The position numbers and the translations under genes were made by a program. Below the pieces are notes generated by a model. The model did not search any database. It saw only the letters and a list, made by a program, of their open reading frames with translations, and was not told the origin of the DNA. A stretch of DNA of 64,000 nt from Bacteroides neonati (GTDB taxonomy: Bacteria > Bacteroidota > Bacteroidia > Bacteroidales > Bacteroidaceae), in contig NZ_HG726020.1 in assembly GCF_000499785.1 (NCBI RefSeq), positions 1,220,316-1,284,315 of the forward strand, written 5' to 3'. Positions 17,135-25,666 of the stretch are shown here, piece by piece. The stretch's first letter is position 1, and each line of letters begins with the position of its first letter.

Positions 17135-17548
17135 ATGGAAATTAAGATTGAATCGCTGAACGACATTCAGCAGGCCGCCCGACAATTTGTTGAGGCGATG
17201 GGCGATAATACAGTCTTTGCGCTCTACGGCAAGATGGGCGCGGGTAAAACAACCTTCGTCAAGGCATTGTGCGAGGAACTAGGGGTGACGGACGTGATCA
17301 CGTCGCCCACGTTTGCCATCGTCAATGAGTACCGCAGCGACGAGAGTGGCGAGCTGATTTATCACTTTGACTTCTACCGCATTAAGAAGTTGAGCGAGGT
17401 GTACGACATGGGCTACGAGGATTATTTCTTCTCGGGCGCACTTTGCTTCATCGAGTGGCCGGAGTTGGTCGAAGAGTTGCTGCCGGGCGATGTAGTCAAG
17501 GTAAGCATCGAGGAGTGCGAGGATGGCAGTCGCTTGATCAAGTTATGA
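17135..17548 (+). CDS. tsaE: tRNA threonylcarbamoyladenosine biosynthesis ATPase TsaE
   Basis: 137 residues. It is the ATPase that works with TsaB and TsaD to make t6A37 on ANN-decoding tRNAs. Walker A is [15 protein letters not shown] (about residue 30), followed by the family signature [10 protein letters not shown] and HFDFYRI, and a C-terminal FIEWPE. Length is typical. Its stop overlaps the start of the next gene (ATGA), indicating translational coupling. The short leader before it contains ACGTATGTAAT (17104-17114), a partial copy of the palindrome array found downstream. Confidence 0.95.
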   Translation: MEIKIESLNDIQQAARQFVEAMGDNTVFALYGKMGAGKTTFVKALCEELGVTDVITSPTFAIVNEYRSDESGELIYHFDFYRIKKLSEVYDMGYEDYFFSGALCFIEWPELVEELLPGDVVKVSIEECEDGSRLIKL

Positions 17549-17766
17549 CGCCGCACTACATCGTACAGGCGATTTTCGCCCTCGGTGGAGCGATGGCGCT
17601 GCTGGCGGCTCTGTTTAACTGGGAGTGGTTCTTCGGTGCGCGCAACGCACAGTCGGTGGTGCGCAGCGTAGGTCGCCCGCGAGCGCGCTGGTTTTATGGC
17701 GTGGTGGGTGCGCTGTGTATCGGGATGGCGGTGTACTTCTTCCTCGAAACGCTTGCACAGTCGTAA
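17545..17766 (+). CDS. Imm17-like small membrane protein
   Basis: 73 residues from the ATG that overlaps the tsaE stop by 4 bp. Two membrane helices (about 5-25 and 48-70) flank a conserved cytosolic loop, [23 protein letters not shown]. This layout matches the family labelled immunity protein 17 in Bacteroidetes. No toxin gene is adjacent and its coupling to tsaE suggests a housekeeping rather than an immunity role here. The overlap is the reason for choosing this start over upstream ones in the same frame. Confidence 0.7.
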   Translation: MTPHYIVQAIFALGGAMALLAALFNWEWFFGARNAQSVVRSVGRPRARWFYGVVGALCIGMAVYFFLETLAQS

Positions 17767-17885
17767 GTTTAACTGCTCAAAGCTATAAATCCAACTACTC
17801 GCAAGGGTGATTTTAACTGAGAGCAAACGTAAATTCAACTACTCACAAGAGCAGTTTTAGCCGCTCACAAGCGTAGTTTTAACTA
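17763..17885. repeat. Degenerate 22-23-bp tandem repeats after the Imm17-like gene
   Basis: About five imperfect units with period 22-23 bp begin near 17763, 17785, 17808, 17830 and 17852. Each carries a version of TTTTAACTACTCACAAG (for example CAACTACTCGCAAGGG and CAACTACTCACAAGAG). The period equals that of the repeats at 15618-15747 but the sequence differs. The block starts inside the stop region of the Imm17-like gene and runs into the palindrome array. Confidence 0.65.
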
Positions 17886-18008
17886 CATACGTACGTAAGT
17901 TATTTTATGCACGTATATAATTTTGGCTACATACGTATGTAATGGTGTGTTACATACGTATGTAGACAAACGTACATACGTGCGTAATTTATTTTAGGTA
18001 CGTATGTA
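17884..18008. repeat. Array of the 14-bp palindrome TACATACGTATGTA
   Basis: Two perfect copies (17928-17941 and 17951-17964), two near-perfect ones (17884-17897 TACATACGTACGTA; 17973-17986 TACATACGTGCGTA), a 10-bp core copy (17999-18008) and a weaker copy (GCACGTATATA, 17909-17919) lie within 125 bp. The array fills the gap between two convergent genes and ends 5 bp before the adenosyltransferase stop. A partial copy occurs at 17104-17114. The stems are too A/T-rich and tailless for ordinary terminators. Confidence 0.8.
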
Positions 18009-18012
18009 ATTT

Positions 18013-18582
18013 CTACCGCTTCCGTTTGTAGGCAAATGCCTGCCAGCGCTCCTCGCTGTGGGCATGCTGCTGCATCTCCCAACGGGCCATGACGAAAAGC
18101 AGATCGGACAGTCGGTTGATGAAGCTAAGCACGGCCTCCTCGACCGCGTCTTGCCGATGCAGCGTCCACAACCTACGCTCGGCGCGACGGGCGACGGTGC
18201 GGGCAAATTGCAGTTGTGCCGATACGGGCGTGCCGCCGGGTAGAATGAAATAACCGTTGTCTGCCAGCTCCGCCGTGAGCGCGTCCATCTGCTGTTCGCA
18301 CCAGGCGGTGGCTTCGGGCATGAGGGCATTGGGGTTCTGGTGGCGCAGTTCGCACGGGGTGGCTACGCGGCTCATGACCACCATCAGCTCCATCTGTATG
18401 GTGCGGAGCGTGGGGTCGAAGAGGTGTTCGGGCGCAAGCAGGGAGCGGACGATGCCGAGGAGTGAGTTCAGTTCGTCGATCACGCCATTGGCTTCGATGC
18501 GGATATCGTCTTTTTCGACGCGGCTGCCTCCGTGGATGCCGGTGGTTCCGCGGTCGCCGGTACGGGTGTATATTCGTTTCAT
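18013..18582 (-). CDS. Cob(I)yrinic acid a,c-diamide adenosyltransferase, PduO type
   Basis: 189 residues. It transfers the 5'-deoxyadenosyl group of ATP to cobalt, yielding adenosylated corrinoid. The PduO-type ATP motif is at the N-terminus (YTRTGDRGTTGIHGGSRVEKDD) and the second signature near the C-terminus (FINRLSDLLFVMARW). Length is normal. It lies 25 bp downstream of cbiA and is very likely in one transcript with it, so the pair would make and adenosylate cobyrinic acid a,c-diamide. The 3' end abuts the palindrome array. Confidence 0.94.
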   Translation of the reverse strand: MKRIYTRTGDRGTTGIHGGSRVEKDDIRIEANGVIDELNSLLGIVRSLLAPEHLFDPTLRTIQMELMVVMSRVATPCELRHQNPNALMPEATAWCEQQMDALTAELADNGYFILPGGTPVSAQLQFARTVARRAERRLWTLHRQDAVEEAVLSFINRLSDLLFVMARWEMQQHAHSEERWQAFAYKRKR

Positions 18583-18607
18583 ACGTTGGGGTTAAGAGGG
18601 TTCGAAT

Positions 18608-19932
18608 TTAAGTAAAGAGCGCGAGCACATCCGTCTCGCCCCAATAAAGATGGGTATAGCTTGCAAGGACGTTTTGCTGCCGGAACACAGGCGTGTCGAC
18701 CCGTCCGCCACGGGCATCATACAGCGTGGCGGCAGAGGAGGGAACGCTTGCATCGGGAACGATCTGCGTATAGTGAAACTCGTGTCCGCGCAACGTCCGT
18801 CCGCCCCACTCGAAGCTACGGTAACCGAGCGACAGGCGGCGGTGGGGTTTCTCGCTGCCGATCGTCACAGGCAGTACGTCGCACAGGGGGGCAAGCCGTG
18901 CTCGTGCGCCACGCCATGCGAGAGGTAGATCATGCCGCCACACTCTGCCAGCACCCGTCCGCCCGAGCGGGCGTAGGCGCGTACGGAGGCAAGCATCGAC
19001 ACATTGCCCGCAAGCGCATCGAGGTGCTTCTCCGGGTATCCGCCGGGCAGATAGAGCAGTTCGGTGCCGGGCGGCAAAGCCTCATCGCGCTCGGGGTCGA
19101 AGAACGATACACTGCCCATGCGCCGGAGTATCTCCAGATGCTCTTCGTAGAGGAAGCAGAAGGACTCTTCGTTGCGTGCTACGCTGATGGCAAGGGGCGC
19201 GTGGGGAGGTTCCGTCGCGGACGCGTCGGCCGACGGGGGCAGTGGGCGCATCGTCTGCTCGAGCAGCAGGTCGAGGTCGATATGCGCGTCGATAAGTTCG
19301 GCCAGACGCGCAAGCAGCGACTCCTGCGGCAGGCTGAAATCGAGCCCGAGGTAACGGGATTCTTGCGCCAGCTCATCCGCCTTGGGCAGGCATCCGAGGC
19401 AACGGATATCGAGGTCGGTACATACCTGCAAGAGCATCTGTCGGTGGCGGGGCGAGCCGACGCGGTTAAAGATCACCCCCACCACCTCCACCTCCGGGCG
19501 GAAACGGGTGAAGCCGTAGAGCAGCGCCGCCATCGAGTAGGCCGTAGAGCGGGCGTCGACCACCAGCACCGTAGGCAGGGAGAGCAGCCCGGCGATCTCG
19601 GCCGAGGAGCCACGGTCGCGGTCGTAGCCGTCGAAAAGCCCCATCATTCCCTCCACCACACAAGCGTCGGCTCCCTCCGTATGCCGGGCGTAGAGCGCAC
19701 GTACGTGGCCGGGCGTGGCCATGAACGTATCGAGATTTATCGACGGACGGCCGCAAACGGCGGTATGGAATTTCGTATCGATATAATCGGGACCGCATTT
19801 GTACGGCTGCACCCTATATCCCTTTCGGCTCAAGGCCGCCATCAGCCCGCGGCAGAGGGTGGTTTTGCCACTTCCCGACGAGGGGGCGGCCAGGAGAAAC
19901 TGTGGTATCTGCAACTCTGTCTTCATCTGCAT
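18608..19932 (-). pseudogene. cbiA: Cobyrinic acid a,c-diamide synthase, frameshifted in a C6 run
   Basis: The normal enzyme amidates the a and c side chains of cob(II)yrinate using Gln and ATP. Frame one (19932 to 18865, 355 codons) has the N-terminal P-loop APSSGSGKTTLCRGL, DYIDTKFH, EGMMGLFDGYD and the amidotransferase nucleophile Cys331 in AECGGMIYL. It then stops early. Frame two (ending at 18608) continues the homology with CDVLPVTIG, RRLSLGYR and the catalytic His in RGHEFHY. The frames join at six C on the coding strand (18886-18891): a seventh C would restore one 440-residue protein. Either a true inactivating or phase-variable frameshift, a ribosomal -1 slip, or a sequencing error in the homopolymer. 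Confidence 0.9.
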
Positions 19933-19951
19933 GCGTTGTTATTTCTGCGAA

Positions 19952-19984
19952 CAAAGATAGGCAATCAAATTTAATTATATCAAA
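19952..19984 (-). promoter_or_regulatory. Promoter of the cbiA-adenosyltransferase operon
   Basis: On the minus strand TTTG (19984-19981) and TATCTTTG (19959-19952) are separated by 21 bp. The -7 box lies only 20 bp from the cbiA ATG, so the leader is very short and has no room for a riboswitch. Confidence 0.6.
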
Positions 19985-19992
19985 AGAATCCT

Positions 19993-20000
19993 TATCTTTG
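19993..20000 (+). promoter_or_regulatory. -7 promoter box for the riboswitch-BtuB transcript
   Basis: TATCTTTG matches TAnnTTTG exactly; TTTA at 19970-19973 sits 19 bp upstream at the -33 position. Transcription would start a few bases before the cobalamin aptamer. Confidence 0.65.
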
Positions 20001-20005
20001 CAACC

Positions 20006-20216
20006 GCTTTGGTGATACTTTCCTCTTTCTGAGGAGGGTATAAAAGGGAATCCGGTGATGAATCCGGAACAGTGCCCGCTACTGTAAAGCTCCTCTCCAC
20101 TTTATTATATAGGAGAGCTAAACGAGAGATCCATTCTACTACATGCCACTGTCTGCGCGGATGCGGAAAGACGGGAAGGCTGTTCTCTCGCCGAGCCAAG
20201 TCAGGAAACCTGCCAG
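20006..20216 (+). promoter_or_regulatory. Cobalamin riboswitch
   Basis: Classic B12 aptamer elements occur in order: GGTGATAC start, AAGGGAATCCGGTGATGAATC (20044-20064), CAGTGCCCGCTACTGT (20070-20085), the B12 box GCCACTG (20145-20151) followed by GGGAAGGC (20173-20180), and the closing GAGCCAAGTCAGGAAACCTGCC. It lies in the leader of the BtuB-like receptor, whose ATG follows 73 nt later. By analogy with known B12 riboswitches it should lower receptor expression when cobalamin is plentiful, probably by blocking translation start, since no terminator hairpin with a T tract follows. Confidence 0.95.
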
Positions 20217-20289
20217 GCAGATTAGAGATAACCATACCTTCCCGGGGTCAGGACGGTCGTTTATTAACACATTTACCCAAAAAACATCT

Positions 20290-22344
20290 ATGAAGAAAAG
20301 ATGCTTATTCGTCGTCCTGTTGGCAGGATGTACAGTAACGGCTGCGTTCGCGCAAGAACCGGCCAAACCGAGCAACCAAGAGTTGAGCGTAGAGCTCAAT
20401 CCGGTAGTAGTTACAGGCACAGGCACACACAACCGTCTGAAAAACACACCCGCACCGGTAGACGTGGTGACGGCTGCCGACATCAAGAAGGCGGGAATCA
20501 CAGACTTTCAGCAGGCGATGACGATGCTCGTACCCTCGCTCTCTTTCTCCACCACCGCCATGGGCTCGTACTTGATAATGAACGGACTTTCGAACAAGTA
20601 CGTGCTCGTTCTCATCAATGGAAAAAAACTGATAGGCGATGCGCTCAATAACATCGACCTGTCGCGCATCGACATGAACAACGTGAAGCGCATCGAGGTG
20701 CTCAAGGGAGCCGGATCGGCACTCTACGGGAGCGATGCCATCGGAGGAGTGATAAACATTATTACCGACACGCCCATCAACCTGCTCACCGTAACGAGCA
20801 ACACGCGGGTAGAGGAGTACGGACAATTCACCCAAGGGGCAACGGTCGATGTGTCGACCAGCAAGTTCGGCTCACATACCTCCTACACCCGTCGGCAAGC
20901 GGATGGGTGGCAACTCAGCGGCGTGGAGGAGAATGGCGAGGCTACCACGAAGAATGCCTCGAACGCTTTCTACTCGAACATCCTCAACCAGCAATTTACC
21001 TTTACACCCAACGATAAGATATCGGGCTACGTGGAGGGCGGATTCTTCGACCGGAAGGTAAAACGCCCTACACCCGTATATAATTACGATTTGGGTTATG
21101 ATTCGTACAATCTGGGAGCGGGTGCAAAGTACCGTTTCAACGAGAAAGCTTACATTCAGCTTGATCTGAAGAATGATAACTACGACACCAAATATCATTA
21201 TACCGTAGATGGGAAGAATAATAAGGTGGGCGACAGCGAGCGCGTGAAACGCCAGCGGTACTATCAGGCGAACCTGAAGGGTTTTATCCGCACCGGCGAA
21301 AATGCGCGTACGGTGCTCGGCTTGGAGTACGTCAATGAGTCGCTCGAACGCGCCTCGTTCGGCGTCGACAAGGCGGTTTCGACCTACGCCGCTTATGCAC
21401 AGGAGGAGATGACGCTACTCAAAGAGCTTCGGGTGGTAGCCGGTTTGCGCTATACGTATCACGAGAATGCGGGTAGCAACGTAACGCCCAAAATTGCGCT
21501 TATGTACCGACTCGGACACTTCAACCTGCGTGCGCAGTATGCGGCAGGGTTTCGCGCGCCGGCACTCGACGAGCTCTACAAACTCTCGCTCTCGACCCGC
21601 GGAACGGCTGCACTCGGTATCGGCAACACAAACCTACACGCCGAGAAGAGCCACTACGGTTCGGTAAATGTAGAATACACCAATGCATGGCTGTCGGTGG
21701 GCGTGACGGGCTACATCAACAGCATTCGCGATATGATCAACGCCCGTACCGTGAAGCTGGCAGACATGAGCCCGGCGGAGCAGGAAGAGATCAAAAAGCT
21801 GGCTCTCATGGCCGAAGGTGCCACGCCGGAGGGTGTAGCCAAACTGAAGAACGTGACCCGTTTCGTCAACGACGAAGACGCGCTGGTCAAGGGCTTCGAG
21901 GTAAACCTCAACAGTAACCTCGGCGCGGGATTTTCGCTCGGTGGAAGCTACGTTTACACCTATGCGCGCAATAAAGACATCGAGACCGGCTGGCGTCCGA
22001 TTCAGTTGAGCGTGCGCCATTCGGGCAGTGTCAACGCCAATTACGTACGTTCGTGGGGAGACTACCGCTTGAATGTAAATCTCAACAGCCGCATACAAAG
22101 CAAACGCACGCACCTCACGCTGACCAAGGGCGAATGGGAGGACGAGTCGGCACCCGGTTTCGCCCTGTGGAACCTCAATACGCGCCACAGCTTCGACGGG
22201 TTCGAACATTTCACCATAGAGCCCGGCATCGGGGTGGACAACCTTCTCAATAAAGTAGACCGCCGTCCGTACGGAGTCAACTACTCGTCGCTGAATCCCG
22301 GTCGCACCGTGTATGTCAGTCTGTTGCTACGCTTCAAAAAATAA
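20290..22344 (+). CDS. BtuB-like TonB-dependent corrinoid receptor
   Basis: 684 residues starting at MKKRCLF, after the riboswitch. Signal peptide ending AAFAQ, a short N-terminus with a possible TonB box (LNPVVVTGTG), a plug domain (about 45-160; VLKGAGSALYGSDAIGGVINI) and a 22-strand barrel ending in SLLLRFKK, with final hydrophobic strand. It would bring cobalamin or another corrinoid across the outer membrane using TonB energy. Substrate assignment rests on the riboswitch and the surrounding cobalamin genes. No surface BtuG-like lipoprotein is visible next to it. An exported chelatase gene follows after 5 bp, so the two are translationally close and share the riboswitch. Confidence 0.9.
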   Translation: MKKRCLFVVLLAGCTVTAAFAQEPAKPSNQELSVELNPVVVTGTGTHNRLKNTPAPVDVVTAADIKKAGITDFQQAMTMLVPSLSFSTTAMGSYLIMNGLSNKYVLVLINGKKLIGDALNNIDLSRIDMNNVKRIEVLKGAGSALYGSDAIGGVINIITDTPINLLTVTSNTRVEEYGQFTQGATVDVSTSKFGSHTSYTRRQADGWQLSGVEENGEATTKNASNAFYSNILNQQFTFTPNDKISGYVEGGFFDRKVKRPTPVYNYDLGYDSYNLGAGAKYRFNEKAYIQLDLKNDNYDTKYHYTVDGKNNKVGDSERVKRQRYYQANLKGFIRTGENARTVLGLEYVNESLERASFGVDKAVSTYAAYAQEEMTLLKELRVVAGLRYTYHENAGSNVTPKIALMYRLGHFNLRAQYAAGFRAPALDELYKLSLSTRGTAALGIGNTNLHAEKSHYGSVNVEYTNAWLSVGVTGYINSIRDMINARTVKLADMSPAEQEEIKKLALMAEGATPEGVAKLKNVTRFVNDEDALVKGFEVNLNSNLGAGFSLGGSYVYTYARNKDIETGWRPIQLSVRHSGSVNANYVRSWGDYRLNVNLNSRIQSKRTHLTLTKGEWEDESAPGFALWNLNTRHSFDGFEHFTIEPGIGVDNLLNKVDRRPYGVNYSSLNPGRTVYVSLLLRFKK

Positions 22345-22349
22345 AACCG

Positions 22350-23264
22350 ATGAAACAAATGATTCTCTCTTTACTTTTCTCCGTTTCCCTCTTCTGCCAA
22401 GCGCAAGAAGAGGGAAACTTCACCGCCTCGGATATGCTCGCTAGTATGCAACCCGGCGACAAGGCGGCACTGCTGATGGTTCACTTCGGAACTACCTACG
22501 ATGAAACACGCACGCGCACCATCGACGCCATCAACGCCAAGGCACGACAAGCGTTTCCCGAACTGGAACTGCGCGAGGCGTACACTTCGCGCATCATCAT
22601 GCGCCGCCTGCGCGCACGCGGCATCGACAAGCCCAACCCTGCCGAAGCCTTGAAGCAACTCCATGCCGATGGCTATACGCACGTGGTGATACAGAGTACC
22701 AACATTATCGAAGGCGTAGAAATGGAGTCGTTGCGCCGCGATGCGGCTTCGCTCGCGGGGCTGTTCAAGGAGGTGCGCGTGGGCACTCCGCTGCTCTATT
22801 CGGTAGCCGATGCCGAAGCGGTGGTAGGCATTCTTGCCGCCACGAAACCTGCCACGGGAAGCGTGGTGCTGGTCGGTCACGGCACGTATACGCCCAGTAC
22901 GGCTTCGTACGCGCTCATCGACTATATGTTCAAGGCACACGGATGGAACGATTTCCACGTAGGCACGATCGAGGGCTACCCCACGTTCGAAACGATGCTT
23001 GCCCAGCTCAAAGCCGGGCAGGCGAAGGAGGTGACGCTCGTTCCGTTCATGTTCGTAGCGGGCGATCATGCGAGCAACGATATCGCCGTAGACTGGCGCG
23101 AGGCACTCGAGAAGGAGGGCTTCGCCGTCAACGTACGGATGCAGGGATTGGGCGAACTGCCCGAAATTCAGGAGCTGTTCATCGACCACGCCCGCTTCAT
23201 CCTTAAACATCGCATGGTCGATATCATGGAAAAGAAAGCCAAATACGCAACCGATAAAGATTAA
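22350..23264 (+). CDS. cbiK: Exported CbiK-type sirohydrochlorin cobaltochelatase
   Basis: 304 residues. CbiK inserts cobalt into sirohydrochlorin at the start of the anaerobic B12 pathway. Residues 40-290 match the family: MVHFGTTYDETR, the metal-binding His in LVGHGTYTPS, Glu in TIEGYPTF and His in AGDHASND, with spacings that agree within one residue with the His-Glu-His cobalt site of Salmonella CbiK as I recall it. Unlike the cytosolic enzyme it starts with a signal peptide (MKQMILSLLFSVSLFCQAQ), so it should act in the periplasm. P. gingivalis IhtB/FetB, a heme-binding outer-membrane lipoprotein, is a known CbiK homologue, so a heme or corrinoid dechelatase role is an alternative. Lies 5 bp after the receptor. 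Confidence 0.88.
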   Translation: MKQMILSLLFSVSLFCQAQEEGNFTASDMLASMQPGDKAALLMVHFGTTYDETRTRTIDAINAKARQAFPELELREAYTSRIIMRRLRARGIDKPNPAEALKQLHADGYTHVVIQSTNIIEGVEMESLRRDAASLAGLFKEVRVGTPLLYSVADAEAVVGILAATKPATGSVVLVGHGTYTPSTASYALIDYMFKAHGWNDFHVGTIEGYPTFETMLAQLKAGQAKEVTLVPFMFVAGDHASNDIAVDWREALEKEGFAVNVRMQGLGELPEIQELFIDHARFILKHRMVDIMEKKAKYATDKD

Positions 23265-23283
23265 CCACAAAAGAAAAAAAGAA

Positions 23284-25665
23284 ATGAAAAGACTATATAG
23301 CTGCCTATTACTGGGCTGCCTGATAGTGAATGCCGTACAGGCACAGCATAAGAGCGGTTCGCAAAACCGTTCGAGCAAAGAGAAATACACGAACCTGCAA
23401 GACACCGTTTTCGCCATCAACGAGGTCGTCATCGAAAGCAGACAGAAGAACCGGACGGAGGCACTGAAGCTGGATGTGCCCGCCAAGTTCGTACCCATGT
23501 CGACCAACTCCATCAGTGCGGGCATGCTCGAGAAGCGCGACATCCGCAACATACAGGAGGCTGCCCGCTTCCTGCCGGGGGTGCGTTTTCGTACGTCGTA
23601 CGGAGCGTTTACTCAGTTCTCCATCCGTGGTTTCGACAACTCGGTGATAATGGTCGACGGTGTGCGCGACGAACGCTCGGCCATCGACAATTCCTATCCG
23701 TTCATGGACCTCTCTACGGTCGAAAGTATCGAGCTGCTTAAGGGTCCTGCCTCGGCTCTCTACGGACAGTCGGCAGTGGGCGGTGTGCTCAACATCGTCC
23801 GCAAGGCACCACAGAGCCGGCAGAGTGTGTACGCCCGGGTAGCCTACGGTAGCTTTTACCACAAGCAGGCTACCTTCGCTACAGGCGGCAAGCTGATCGG
23901 TCCGCTCAACTACCGCGCCAGTGTGAACTGGCAGGGGCAAGAGGGCTGGAGAAGCAACGCGACCGAACGCCTGTCGGGCTACCTCACCGTAGGCGGACAA
24001 CTGACCGAGAAGGATGCCATCGATATCCGCATCGGAACCAACCGCGACTTCTATGCGACCGAAATCGGGTTGCCTGCCACGATGTCCAACGATATCTTCG
24101 CCACGGCCGATAACAGCAAGTACCTCAGTAAGGGCGACCTACTGCCGGGGCTCGACCGCACGGCGCGCTACAACAGCGAGTCGGACTTCATGTACAACCG
24201 CGGCTTCAACGCTTCGGCGCAGTACAAACATACGTTCGGCTCCGCCGCTAAGCTGATGAACAAGCTCTCGTACACGTACGATGACATCGACTACTTCGGA
24301 ACCGAATCGCTCGACTATCTTACCAGCGACAAGCCTATCTACAAACACTACTACATGACCAAGGACAAAGCAGGAAACGACCAGAAAAAATACATCGCAC
24401 TCGATTCGATCTATTACAGTTATCCGCTGCGTTTCTCGCACATTGCCCAAACAGTGAACAACCAGTTGGAAGTGAGCGGCCACTTCTACACCGGTGGGCT
24501 GAAGCACAACTACCTGGGCGGCTACACCCTTGTTGCCCTGATGCGCACCTCGTACATGGCTTACGGCAAAGGAAGCACAGGTGCCACCGGCCCGGGAACT
24601 ACCGGACACGGATCGGTGTATAACCCGCACAGCATCGGTTGGATGGAAGCACCCTTCCGGTTTGCAACCGTACAGCGCCGCTTCATGCATGGCTTCTACC
24701 TGCAAGACCTCATCGAATTCAGCGATCAGCTCAAGATGCAGCTATCGGGACGCTACGATCTTTTCCGGTACAAAACCGCCAATACCAACGCACTCAACGG
24801 CCAGCGGGAATATGAGGAACCGAACGACGATGCGTTCAACCGCATCACCAATGGCGCATTCACTTTCCGCACGGGACTGGTGTATCTGCCCACGGAGCAT
24901 TTCTCGGTGTACGGCTCGTACGGAACGTACTTCAAACCCATCACTACGCTCTACGACGCCAACACCATCTATGTAGACAAGAACGGGAACACGTTCACCC
25001 CCGTCAACGGCAAAGAGGTATTTAAGCCCGAGAAAGGTTTTCAGTTGGAAATAGGTGCGCGCTACGAAATCAGTACCACCTTGCAGGCCAATATGAGCCT
25101 GTTCTATATCAATAAGAATAACATCAAGCAGAAGCTCGCGAGCAAGGGCGACGTCGTGAACGGTGTTCCCCTGCCCATGCAGGTGCAGGGACAGGTGGGA
25201 CGGATGGACTCCAGAGGTTTCGATATGGACATCACGTGGAGGCCACTATCCAACCTCTCGCTTACTACCGGATACGGGTATACCGATGCACAAGTGCGCG
25301 AAATGGCGAGCAACATCTACATGAGTTCCGACCAGAACAAGGGGAAACAGTATCCGCAGATTCCGAAACATACCTTCTATGCCTACGGTGCCTATACCGT
25401 ATCGAAAGGTGCGCTTAAAGGCTTCGGGGTGAACATGGATACCAGCTATCAGGATAAGGTATACCGCAATACAGGAAACAGCAGCCAGTTCGATGCCTAT
25501 TGGCTCACCGATATCGGTTGCTCGTACACCCTGCCGAACAATATCCGCTTGGGTCTGAACATCAACAACCTCTTTGGTAAGGAGTACTACAACCAGGCAT
25601 TGGGCAACCAGTTGGTACCGAGCATGCCTCGTAACTTCATGTTATCCGCCTCTTATACATTATAG
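23284..25665 (+). CDS. TonB-dependent receptor, siderophore/heme-type
   Basis: 793 residues: signal peptide ending NAVQAQ, TonB-box-like FAINEVVIES, plug domain (about 65-180; SIRGFDNSVIMVDGVRDERS and LLKGPASALYGQSAVGGVLNIV) and a barrel whose C-terminus (NNIRLGLNINNLFGKEYY, ending MLSASYTL) is typical. The plug resembles siderophore receptors of the FhuA/FcuA group more than BtuB. It starts 19 bp after the exported chelatase and is followed at once by a PepSY membrane protein, an arrangement usual for iron-siderophore or heme uptake. It shares the riboswitch-led transcript, so a corrinoid or porphyrin substrate is possible. Confidence 0.88.
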   Translation: MKRLYSCLLLGCLIVNAVQAQHKSGSQNRSSKEKYTNLQDTVFAINEVVIESRQKNRTEALKLDVPAKFVPMSTNSISAGMLEKRDIRNIQEAARFLPGVRFRTSYGAFTQFSIRGFDNSVIMVDGVRDERSAIDNSYPFMDLSTVESIELLKGPASALYGQSAVGGVLNIVRKAPQSRQSVYARVAYGSFYHKQATFATGGKLIGPLNYRASVNWQGQEGWRSNATERLSGYLTVGGQLTEKDAIDIRIGTNRDFYATEIGLPATMSNDIFATADNSKYLSKGDLLPGLDRTARYNSESDFMYNRGFNASAQYKHTFGSAAKLMNKLSYTYDDIDYFGTESLDYLTSDKPIYKHYYMTKDKAGNDQKKYIALDSIYYSYPLRFSHIAQTVNNQLEVSGHFYTGGLKHNYLGGYTLVALMRTSYMAYGKGSTGATGPGTTGHGSVYNPHSIGWMEAPFRFATVQRRFMHGFYLQDLIEFSDQLKMQLSGRYDLFRYKTANTNALNGQREYEEPNDDAFNRITNGAFTFRTGLVYLPTEHFSVYGSYGTYFKPITTLYDANTIYVDKNGNTFTPVNGKEVFKPEKGFQLEIGARYEISTTLQANMSLFYINKNNIKQKLASKGDVVNGVPLPMQVQGQVGRMDSRGFDMDITWRPLSNLSLTTGYGYTDAQVREMASNIYMSSDQNKGKQYPQIPKHTFYAYGAYTVSKGALKGFGVNMDTSYQDKVYRNTGNSSQFDAYWLTDIGCSYTLPNNIRLGLNINNLFGKEYYNQALGNQLVPSMPRNFMLSASYTL

Positions 25666-25666
25666 A

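Noticed and set aside
17884..18008. CRISPR-like array
   Set aside because: Repeats are 14-bp palindromes with irregular 9-30-bp spacing, there are no unique spacers of constant length and no cas genes.
18661..19974. 437-codon plus-strand frame opposite cbiA
   Set aside because: It is a shadow frame in G/C-rich coding DNA; the minus strand shows clear CbiA motifs.
23308..24000. 230-codon minus-strand frame opposite the second TonB receptor
   Set aside because: Shadow of the receptor gene; no domain and composition mirrors the plus-strand codons.
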